Assembly: GCF_000972845.2 (NCBI RefSeq)
Contig: NC_040022.1
Location: forward strand, 1,488,001 to 1,552,000
From: Larimichthys crocea
Lineage: Eukaryota > Chordata > Actinopteri > Sciaenidae
Reading direction: 5' to 3'
Length of the DNA: 64,000 nt
A program made the translations under genes and the position numbers. This document shows positions 55,046 to 64,000 of this stretch, in pieces (the stretch's first letter is position 1; the number at the start of each line of letters is the position of its first letter). Under the pieces are notes generated by a model. It ran no database searches. It was not told where the DNA came from and saw only the letters and a list, made by a program, of their open reading frames with translations.

Positions 55046-55451
55046 TTTCCCGCCAGACATCGGAGCTCACCTGACGTCTATAAAAAGTCCGACAAACTTG
55101 TCCGAGTCATTTTTTTGCTCTATTTATAAAATAAATAATAATAAAAAAAAAAAGCACCGAGGAGGATTTGGTGTGGAGATTATCGGCGCAGTGTCAACTT
55201 CAGGAAACAACTTTCCCCGGTCTGAGCCTGCGGAAACACGTCAGCCTGCTTCCTGTGCACTAACGCCTTCCTCAGCCCTGAGGATAATGTTCAGCTTTGT
55301 CTCTAATGTTGGTTAAACACGGAGAAAAGTCTCCATGTACAGTAAGTCTGTTTTCTGCAGCTGCCACACCCTTTACACGGTCCAGTCATGTCCACTGTGT
55401 GCTGACCACTGGAGGGCAGTGGGCCTCATTTTGAACCACAAACTTGACACC

Positions 55452-55486
<35 letters not shown>
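55452..55486. repeat. (AAT)n microsatellite
   Basis: About 35 bases of taa/ata repeats, 400 bp upstream of the rabep2 start codon. Confidence 0.95.
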
Positions 55487-55487
<1 letters not shown>

Positions 55488-55559
55488 TAAAAAAACTCTG
55501 GCTCTCATATCTCTGATTCACTTGTAAATAACTGCCCGGCAACCTTCCATGCTGGGAAA

Positions 55560-56215
55560 TAAAACCTAAAAACTGTAATTCCTCTTCATAAGTCTCCATA
55601 AGTCCCCATGTTAAAATGTTCAACTTCACAGCAGAAATAAACATGTTTACAGCCTGGTACAAACTAATATATAACTAATTTCCTCGTTCATGACAACTGT
55701 ACAGAGACTGGATTTGTTTTTATAACCTCCTGTTCAAATTATATTATGGCTTAAAGTTCAGAATCAGAAATACTTTATTAATCCCTGCAGGGAAATTGTT
55801 TTTGTTACAGCAGCTTAGATAGTAAGTAATAGCAAGAAATCAAACCTTTAACACTATACACCTATACGATATCCTATTTTAACACTATATACCGGTAACA
55901 GTAAAATAAAAGCCAAGTAACGGTGAACTTTACAATATTTAAATCTAAAACCCTATAAAGAATTTAGTCTCTGTGAGACTGTACAGAGAATACACTGATT
56001 CTTAAAAGTGCAGTGTGCATGTGAGGAGGATTTCACTTATGTATCGCACAAGCCAGTTCGATAGCTACTGGACTTGACTTGTTGCACATAATCAACAGCG
56101 AGGCTTCTTTGATTGACAGGTAGGTGCCGTTACAGATGGCTTGTTTGAGGAACCAGCCGTCATTCAGCCTAAGCCTAAGGTCAAGAGATGATCCATGTCT
56201 TTGCCACCACATATT
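55560..56215. repeat. Dispersed repeat split by a second element
   Basis: 55560-55760 ('gtccccatgttaaaatgttc', 'cagcagaaataaacatgttt', 'cagcctggtacaaac') and 56080-56215 ('cataatcaacagcgaggctt', 'tgattgacaggtaggtgccg') are the two halves of the 25825 family. Between them, from about 55758, lies a separate element starting 'gaatcagaaatactttatta' with 'aatccctgcagggaaattg'. This is a nested insertion. Confidence 0.65.
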
Positions 56216-57897
56216 TTGGCTTTAAAACAATCACTCATTGGTATCGTTGCTGTGATTCGGTAATTTTTTGTTTGATGTGTTTCGATACATCAGTGACTGA
56301 CTTCAAACTATAAGATTTTTCTTTTCTCGTGTTTCTTTTTCTTTTGTTATTTATATGATCTCTTACCTCTCTGATAGTTTCCACAAGTGAGCAGGTGATT
56401 CAGTCTCAGTCTTATGCAACATCCACAATTTTTACCAGGCCAGTTCTCGGCACACTTTATTTCATTCTCACAGTCGGTGTGTGTTATCAGCCCTCACATT
56501 CTGCAGTATAATGCTCCCTCTGTGGTGAGCAGGTCACTTTTCATACTGCATGCTGACATGATGTGAAGTAATTGTCATGTGGCGTACATACGCCTTGAAA
56601 CTTAAAACTGTTTTATTTGCAGCAGATTTGCATGCGAGTCTCTCTGCACCTGTTTCCTTTGCTTGACAAAAACATGACCATGCAGGGTTTATAGTTTCCT
56701 GTGTTTCGACTTCAATAAAAAACTGGACAGGATCTCAAATGACTGTGGACACCACTTGATATAATAATGCTACACAACTTAGTTTCAAAGTGTTATTAAT
56801 TTGTGACTGTAGCAGACTCATTAGATTTAGATGCTGTGGATCTATTCATAGTATTGATTCGACTTTCTAGCCCTCATACTCTTAAAGGCCTCGCTTCGAT
56901 TTTTGTCTAGAAATCTGATATCAAAGAACGTGTCCTTCCATACTGCCTCCACCTCCTCCACCTCCTCATCCATTTGCAGTCAAACAGGGTGTGGCATAGA
57001 CAAAACTGTGAGGCAGAGAATACAAGTAAAGAAGATGATGTTACACATAACAGTGTTGAAGTCCAGACCAGACAGTATATAGCAGACTTAGGTGGCACAG
57101 TATTTATAAACAGTTTTTTCAATAATTATTCCTGATGTTTCCTCTTAGACAGTTAACAAATAAATCAGACAAAATGATGCAGCTTATAAAGGCTGGAACC
57201 AGTCGACATCGATCAGTCAAGAGATGAGAAGGGCCAAACCACCAAGAAGAGCTGAAAGAAAACCCGAGGCAGGCCAGCACAACACAAGGTCCGGTCGAAT
57301 AGTCTCTTTAGATTCCTGAGTGAAAATAGATCCCAGTTATCCTGGACATTCATATTAATATATACAACATGAACACAAAGTATATAACAATATAAAGTGT
57401 TCCAGCGTCCATGCAGATCATCTTATAAGTTAGTGTTGCTTATTAATCATTCATCTTTTGCCATAACTTGCTAATGTTTGTATCTGAGTGTACAGGAGGG
57501 TGAGCGACCTTTCTCACTGTGACAAGCACTTTGTTTCACCTTTGTGACAGGTGGCCTATATTACTTTATCATTTCAACTCTGAACTCTTGTTAAAAAGTC
57601 ACTGGGTTGTCCACGTTTATATATCCTGCATGAAACACGGTAAGAACGCACAATGAGAAATATCTTTGACCTTCTGAACTTTTTACAAGAGACGTCAATA
57701 ACATCCACTGTCACATCGTGATATAGTCTTGTGTAAGTGCAGTTAAATTCTCTGAACACCGCACCTCTTTTCTGAACTCCTTATGAACTCTCCTTCACAT
57801 CTTAAAGTAGTTAAGACATAGGAGGTACATTTTAACTATTCAACTCGACCCAAGAAAAAAAAAAAAAAAGCATCGCCTCTGATAGTCAACATTGTTT
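56216..57897. other. Interval between rabep2 and the GTPase gene, no gene seen
   Basis: No exon, RNA gene or recognisable repeat is clear in these 1.7 kb. Short open frames lack splice or family support. It could hold rabep2 upstream regulatory DNA. Confidence 0.5.
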
Positions 57898-57903
57898 TTT
57901 ATT
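57898..57903 (-). terminator. Candidate poly(A) signal of the unnamed GTPase gene
   Basis: AATAAA on the minus strand, about 585 bases after the stop at 58487. A plus-strand A-tract at about 57855-57869 gives a T-rich stretch just downstream on the transcribed strand. Inferred only. Confidence 0.4.
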
Positions 57904-58486
57904 TAAGTCAATTGTAGTTAAAAACATGGTCACGATGTAGAACAGGAAAATACAAAAAGTTGAAATGGTTAGTGATTAAAAATGCTGGATAACAGTTGTG
58001 CAGATAATTGAATACTCTACATATTACATACTAAAGCTGTATCTTCGTAATACTACGCAGAGTTCTGTATAAAATGCTGGTGTTCAAAATCTCATACAAA
58101 GTGACTCATGTGAAACAGTGCTATATGCCCTTTAATCAAAATACAGTTTCTCTGATAAAGGAATAATAAATATCTTTAAGTGGTACATGCCTGAGTTCCT
58201 GTGGATGGAGCAGAGGCACATCAAGTACATGTATATAAACGCTCACAACGAGTACGTGATTAGTAACAAAAGTTCATTTGTTATGAGAAACTCTACTAAT
58301 CTGCAGATAGTGTGATTTGAGAGTTTTCACAGAGGTAACATTATCTAACAGGTAAACAGACTTTACAGTATCCAAAGCACCAGAACTTGGAGAGTACCGC
58401 GTGTTTATACACATCAATGAGACAGCATCGAGTGGTCAGAGTGACATGACGGCTGACGTCAGTGTGCTGAATCGTTGTGTACATCT

Positions 58487-61400
58487 TTACAAGTCCATGT
58501 CCTGATCGCTGACACTCTGCCGAAGATATTCCTCATACAGCTTTTTCTAGAGGGAAAGAAGAAGACAGATTACTACCCCTCAGTAACACCGCCTTTTTAC
58601 TGCCAGCACCACATCAGTCGGTCACACTCATAATACCTTTTTGGTCTTTACCACCTCCTGAACGTACTCCAGCTTCTCCTGAAGCTGTCTCTTCTGTTTG
58701 CCTGACAGAGTGGGTTGAGTCCTGCAAAGATGACACGAGACATGTTTTTAAAACACACAAACCAACGTTGGGCCTGAATTTACATGCAGCTGCTCAACAT
58801 AGATTATCTTCTTGATTTTACAAGGGGAAATGAAAGTATCAGCACTGCAGTAAAACAGAAGAGTGGAGTAAGAACACACATACAGTGCAAATGTGTAGGT
58901 ACTAAAAATGGACGACAGGGCTGCCGGCATTTGATCTTTAAGATGTCAGAAAATATTATATCAAAATTTTGTCCCAATTTCTGTTGTCAGATTGCATGTT
59001 TTGTGCTCCAAAAACCCAAAATATTCATTTTATAACAAGACAAGATGAAGAAAATCAGCAAATTTATACTATTGTTCAGCTGGAATTAGTTAGACGTATG
59101 TGTTGCATGTGTCCACTAGAAAAATCAAGATAAATAAACTAAAATAAAAAGAAATTAAATTGCACTTGAGGAAAAACGGTGAATTAGGACTGTGTTCACA
59201 TAAAACAAATATGTTACAATGAATTAAAATGGTGACCTGACAGTAAGGTTAGATTCAGATATCAAAGTAGCCGCTTCGAAACAATCAGGAAATAACTTTT
59301 TGATTCACTGATTAACCGGCTTTATCGATGCTGTCAGTCGCTCACTCTCATTCACTGTCTATCTCGCTCGACCAGTTCTCTCTGATCTTTGTGTATCTAT
59401 TTTCAGTGTAAATTGTGAGCCACACTCAGATTTAGAAGCTGGGCACATGAAATAAACAAAGCCATGTCTCAGTTTCAGAGACATTTCAGGCTGACTGTGT
59501 AGGCACAGCAGCTGATTCAGCATGTTGTACCTGAAGGAGAAGCGTGCGATGATGAGCAGGAGGAAGGAGAGAAGGACCAGGAGGCCACAACCGTAAAACT
59601 GCTGCTCCACAGAGAGGGAGTCAAATACTTTCGCTACGGGAGACTGTGGATTACAAGAGCGACTAAATTAGACTTGATTGGCTTTACATGTCACAACACA
59701 GCAGTAAACGGCGGCTTGAACACTCACCAGGTAGAGAGAGAGTGTCTCTGTACCCTCATGGCCCAGAGCCATCTCCAGCAGCTCCTTGGACAGAGCGCCC
59801 AGCACCAGTAAGGCCATCAGAGCCATGGGGACGGTGAAGCCAAGCAGAGTGAGGAAGCAGCTCTTACAGCGCGCCCGTCGGTTCCCAACACTGGTCTGCC
59901 TGCGAGAAGAAGGCAAAGAAATTAACCTCAAACCTCTGAGCATATGCAGAGTCCCTGTAGCACAAAGAGGTTTTGAGAGTTACCTATCGTTAATGAGTGT
60001 ATCAGCGATTGCCTCGCTGATGATCTCACAGTCCTTCTCCAGCGAGTTGAGTGTATTCTGGACGGTTTGGTTAATCGTTTTCTCGACCGTGCGACACACC
60101 TCCTCGATCTGGTTGACACAGCGACTTGGCTGGGGAAAGGAACAAAACATGTGAAATTTAAAAAAGGAGCCTAGAAAGTGTACGATCACCTCAAACTCAA
60201 CGAAAGTAGCGCGTCTCACCTTATTTGGATTAGGAATGTAGATGGTGGGCATGTCAAAACCACATTTGTTGAGTCCTGGGCGCTTGCAGAGCTCCTGGAC
60301 GATCTGCATCATCACTCTCTGAGACGAACAGAATCAGAAGAGTAAGAGTATGAGAGATGCGACTTCCTGACTGCAAGCAGAAGTGTGTTTTATGGAAGTA
60401 AAGACCCATTTACACGCGTGTTCTGTACTTTTAAAAGCCGCACTGGGAAAGACACTTGACGGAAGCTTTCAACTACCCACACACTTTAACATGAAGAGGC
60501 TCTATTCTAGGTCATTACTGGTCTGACAATATGAAAACACACTGCGTGTGCTTTTATAGTTTCTGATGTGGAAGCTTCTTTAATATCTACAAAGTTTAAA
60601 GTTTACTTCAACTGCTGGACAGAATATTGATTAACCCGCGCTGCAGCTGTTCATACCTGTCTGTCCGACTCTCCCCCGGCCTCGTCAGCCTTGCTCAGGT
60701 AAAACCTCAGTCGATCTCCGTGTTTCTCATTCAGGCTCTCCACGATGTTGAGGGTGCGCTTGCACAGGGCCTGACCCATGGGGTCAAAGAAGACCAGGAT
60801 CAGGTCACAGAGATCACCTGAGAGTGAAAGCGAGAAGGAGTTAGTGTAGCTCTTACTTAGATACATTATTTAGTGTCATGGCACAATTTAATCACACTGT
60901 ATTAATATAGCAGATGTGGCTCCAACTTAACCTCTAAAAGACAAGATGATAGGTCATGAAACAAAGTGTGGAGCATGGAAAGTAGTTGTACTTTATAATA
61001 TTTCAGTCCCAGAGGCCACATTAACTGGAGATGTCACGTCAACAGAGCAGCTCTATACCATTTAAAATAACTCTGTGTCACAACACCAGCTGCTCCAAAA
61101 GCCTCAGGGGACCCCGTGATAACTACGGAGTGACAACAGACGAGGTCAGTAAGAGGCAGCTCACCCAGCCACAGGATAACTTCGTCCACATCAAAGGGAT
61201 ACTTCATATCGCCGTCCACCAACCCGGGCGAATCCACAAACGTCACCAGGCTGAACCGTTTCTGTCTCGACGTGCAGATCTCTGTGCTCAAGTACTCTGA
61301 GACACCTAGAAGACATTTTAAAGAGATCAGAGAAAAGTGCTCGTTGTATCAGTTTATAAAAAGGACAAGGAGTGTGAGGGTGCTGCCACACGGATCGATC

Positions 61401-63057
61401 TGTGTTGTTGCTGCTGTTGCATCCTAAAGCTGCAAAGCAGCGAACAGACAAACAACAAAGCAGCAAATCTCTCCATCAGAATGCTGGGAATTTGGGAACA
61501 GATCAATGAGGCGGAGACAAAGTGCATCATTGTGTTGACTGTTCAAATAAAGAAAGGGAAGGACTGTGATTTGAGCTGAAATCTCACCTTTGAACTGTTG
61601 CAGAGGTTTGAAGTGTGGATACAGGTGGAGGGTGGCATTTCCCTGAAGAAAAACAGAACCGGCTCAGTAAGAGATTCGTGAACCAGGTATCAGGATGTCA
61701 AGAAGAACTGAAATCACTAGAGAGGAACTAAGTTAATGTATATAAGGACTTATCACGAGGAACGACTTCAAATGTAAAGTTTTAAATTGACTCAGAGATG
61801 AAGAACACGTCAATAAATGTCAACCTATTGTGCTTGTACTGTTGCACTCACTGTGAGAGACTCTCTCTTGCGGCCACTTGTAACAAAGCTGAAGCCCTGG
61901 GTCTCAATAGCCACTCCAGTGCGCTGAATGTGCTCTTCCACATACCTGATAAAAAATATAACAAAAAGAAAAAAGGTAAGCGGGTTAGTGATGCACAGGT
62001 GGAGCAGAAATGTTTGTTTCCAAGTCAGTTTTGTCCACAAAGTCAAATTAAAATAAATTAAAACTATATTATTCAGCAAAAATGGCTGATGTGAAGAGCT
62101 TTGCTGCACTCATTACGCAGGCATTTATAAACTTTGCTTGTAAAACTGTGCAAAGGAGGGATAACAGAAAGCTACCGGCACAGATCAAACAACCAAGTGT
62201 GTTCTGTCTGAGTCTGCTGCAGCTCTCGCAACTGAAGTTGTTCCTGCCCACTGCCTTAAAACTCCACAATGACTCTGCATTCTCTCTCTGCACAGAGGAG
62301 GGTGGCAGTTATTATACAGAGTTATGTTTATTTATTTTTTTATATACAGACACAGCTCTATGTTCTACCTTCTCTTAGACTTTTCTTGTTATTTATACTG
62401 CAGTCACTTTAAACTTCCTAGCTTATGCCTGTTTGTGTTGTAACAAATGTAACTTGTGGATCAATAAAACTTGCTCGCCGACTGAAGACTGAACTAGCGA
62501 GGCAGTTTTGTGTTTATTTGTGCAGTATTTATTAATTTAGGGAAACTCTATTATCTCTAGAAAGCTTTAACATTAGTCGACTGGGTCTAGACATCGCCTC
62601 TGTTGTTAGGTCGTTACTAAGGCTCAGACTAATTGCTGGAGTAGTAAACCGACTTCGTCACTGACGGTAAAGCACACCCTCTCATGTGATATTGACCAAG
62701 TGTACTGTTTCATATAGAACATCACTTTAGTTTGCCAGTTGTTGAGCAGTTTGATCTTGAGTGGACAGACTTGCCCTCTGACTGAAAAGAAAATAATTAA
62801 TATGAAGTTTTACATATACAGACACACACGTGGAGTGATGGGCAGCAACATAGCGACACCCTGGGAGCAGTGAGGGGTTCGGTATCTTGCTCAAGAGATG
62901 AACCAGCCTCTCAGTCCCTACAGACGGGGACAAAAATCTGTTTACCAGTTGATGAAGGAGCTTTTCCCGGCTGAGTGGTTGCCCATCAGCAGCACAGTGA
63001 TCTTCTTCCTGGGCGGCAGCAACGTCACACCAACAGATTCGGCTACAGAGATCAGTC
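58487..63057 (-). CDS. Unnamed dynamin-superfamily (EHD/sarcalumenin-like) GTPase with two C-terminal membrane segments, 5' end missing
   Basis: Visible exons in transcription order: 62946-63057, 61852-61945, 61588-61642, 61165-61305, 60657-60817, 60220-60318, 59984-60129, 59728-59899, 59531-59643, 58637-58721, 58487-58546. All are GT-AG and in phase, giving about 411 residues. The first exon opens mid-codon, so earlier exons exist, probably past 64000. G1 P-loop is GNHSAGKSS (visible residues about 25-33); G3 lies in VTFVDSPG (about 106-113); the G4 position reads SKAD where NKxD is usual (about 175). YPFDVDEVILWLGDLCDLIL and LVFFDP resemble sarcalumenin/EHD G domains. A helical, Asn/Glu-rich region follows, then hydrophobic segments at about 283-305 and 344-361, then a basic coil and an acidic tail (SDQDMDL). 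This suggests a membrane-anchored, membrane-remodelling GTPase. I recognise no named gene; organelle and partner are unknown. Confidence 0.85.
59325..59520. repeat. Fragment of the 15955 repeat family in the GTPase gene
   Basis: 'ctctcattcactgtctatct' then 'cagatttagaagctgggcac' and 'atgaaataaacaaagcca', the start of the family seen at 15955 and 19727. It ends just before the exon at 59531. Confidence 0.65.
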
Positions 63058-63105
63058 CTGAACAAAACAGATGACACAGTTTAACAATCACTGACGATTA
63101 GTTTA

Positions 63106-63660
63106 ACTCAACTTTATTTATTTATATAGCACCTTTCATACAGAATTGTAGCCCAAAGCGCTTCACAGAGTAAAAACAGCATAATTTAAGAAGATAAGAC
63201 CTGTACAGTGAATAAGCACCTGATATAAAAGTAACAGGGAGTGATCAGGACCTAAAAACTCAGCAGTGAACGGCGAGGCACATTAGATAAAAGCCAGGCT
63301 AAAGAGGTATGTCTTAAGTTGTGCAGTCCCTCAGATCCATAGGGAGGCTGTTTCAGAGATGGGGGCCGCAGTGGCTAAAAGCAGCCTCACAAAACTTCTT
63401 TGTGGAGGTTCTGGGGACGACCAGGAGTCCAGATGCCGAGGATCTGAGGGACCTGCTTGGTACATAGCGTGTCACAAAGGTCAGGCCATTCAGTGATTTA
63501 AAAACCAATAATATCAAGTCTAAAACTAACTATGTGGGTTATATGTGCCCTTTGTCAGAGTTTACAGGCTGCATTGGTCTGAAGGAGTAACATGAAGGAT
63601 GGTGGCACCTGTTGGACCCAGGACAGACTTACAGCCTGTGTGAGCAGTGTTAAAGAGGAG
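63106..63660. repeat. Long dispersed teleost repeat ('tttatatagcacctttcata')
   Basis: It starts 'tttatttatatagcaccttt', then 'agcccaaagcgcttcacaga', and runs through 'ggctaaagaggtatgtctta', 'aaaagcagcctcacaaaact' and 'cattcagtgatttaaaaacc', an order seen in many fish genomes. Noncoding, about 550 bp, in the intron upstream of the first visible GTPase exon. Confidence 0.75.
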
Positions 63661-64000
63661 ACACATATTATAATATAATATGATAATATAATATTATTTA
63701 TCATCATTTTTTTAAATTCATGTAACATTTATGGGCACCCAGAGTTCATAGACTCTGTGTCTCATGAGCTAACCAACTTATAACCAAAACGTCTGATGTG
63801 TGCGCTGACTCATCATTAATTCATTAATTGACTTAATTAGTCACAGCTGAGCTAATTGAACTAGCGTCCACGTCAGTTAGCTCAGTTAGCATCAAAGCTA
63901 ACGCGTCTTAACTAGCCTGGTTAGCAAACAGCTCGCTGTCTGATTATTACAAGACAGGTGAGTGTTTCCGTGATCTGTGGCCAGGTTTGGGTTTGAGTCA
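63661..64000. other. Right edge: AT-rich DNA and 'gctaac/gttagc' words, no exon found
   Basis: AT-rich sequence is followed at 63850-63930 by repeated gttagc, agctaac and ctaacgcg words resembling those of the 54-bp array. I found no start codon or exon for the minus-strand GTPase here. Confidence 0.4.

Noticed and set aside
58637..63057. Calling the GTPase a mitofusin
   Set aside because: The tandem TM segments are similar in layout, but the G-domain text matches EHD/sarcalumenin better, and no HR2-like long heptad tail follows the TM segments.
62727..63077. Open frame beginning MSSVLF as the start of the GTPase
   Set aside because: It reads a different frame from the P-loop (GNHSAGKSS). 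The true exon begins after an AG acceptor at 63057, so the start codon is further upstream.

Overview
The window is teleost fish DNA, most likely percomorph. It has intron-rich vertebrate genes with GT-AG splice sites, many CA/GT and GATA/CAGA microsatellites, and many copies of short interspersed repeats typical of spiny-rayed fishes. No species can be named from the sequence alone. Four protein-coding genes can be assembled exon by exon. None is bacterial or viral.

Layout. 1-7382: no convincing gene, mostly dispersed repeats. 7383-15515 (+): a one-PDZ-domain NHERF scaffold ending in an ezrin/radixin/moesin-binding tail. It looks NHERF2-like, and the 5' PDZ1 exon of a full-length form is not in the window. 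15516-29660: about 14 kb without a gene, holding dispersed repeats, a palindrome-rich block (20840-21740) and a 54-bp minisatellite (22505-23330). 29661-48783 (+): atp2a1, the fast-muscle SERCA1 calcium pump, with promoter, 24 coding exons and a 996-residue product whose key residues fall at the classical rabbit numbering. Between its exons 21 and 22 lies a second, indel-ridden copy of exons 19-21 (44986-46140), more like an assembly error or decayed duplication than a working exon set. 49762-55045 (-): rabep2, a rabaptin-family Rab effector, in 12 coding exons and convergent with atp2a1. 58487-63057 (-): the 3' 11 exons of a dynamin-superfamily GTPase that resembles the EHD/sarcalumenin group but has two C-terminal membrane segments. 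I recognise no named gene for it. Its 5' end is not found and probably lies past the right edge.

How the genes fit together. atp2a1 beside rabep2 matches human 16p11.2. NHERF2 also maps to human chromosome 16, so the block looks like conserved linkage. SERCA1 pumps calcium into the sarcoplasmic reticulum. Rabaptin-2 acts in early endosome fusion. NHERF proteins tether membrane proteins to ERM/actin. The unnamed GTPase belongs to a fold class that remodels membranes, and its closest visible resemblance includes sarcalumenin, a sarcoplasmic-reticulum protein. Any functional link to the neighbouring SERCA gene is only inference.

Most worth checking: the broken duplicate inside atp2a1, the unnamed two-TM GTPase, the hairpin-rich block, the 54-bp array that stays open as an 18-residue repeat by arithmetic, and the NHERF form lacking PDZ1.
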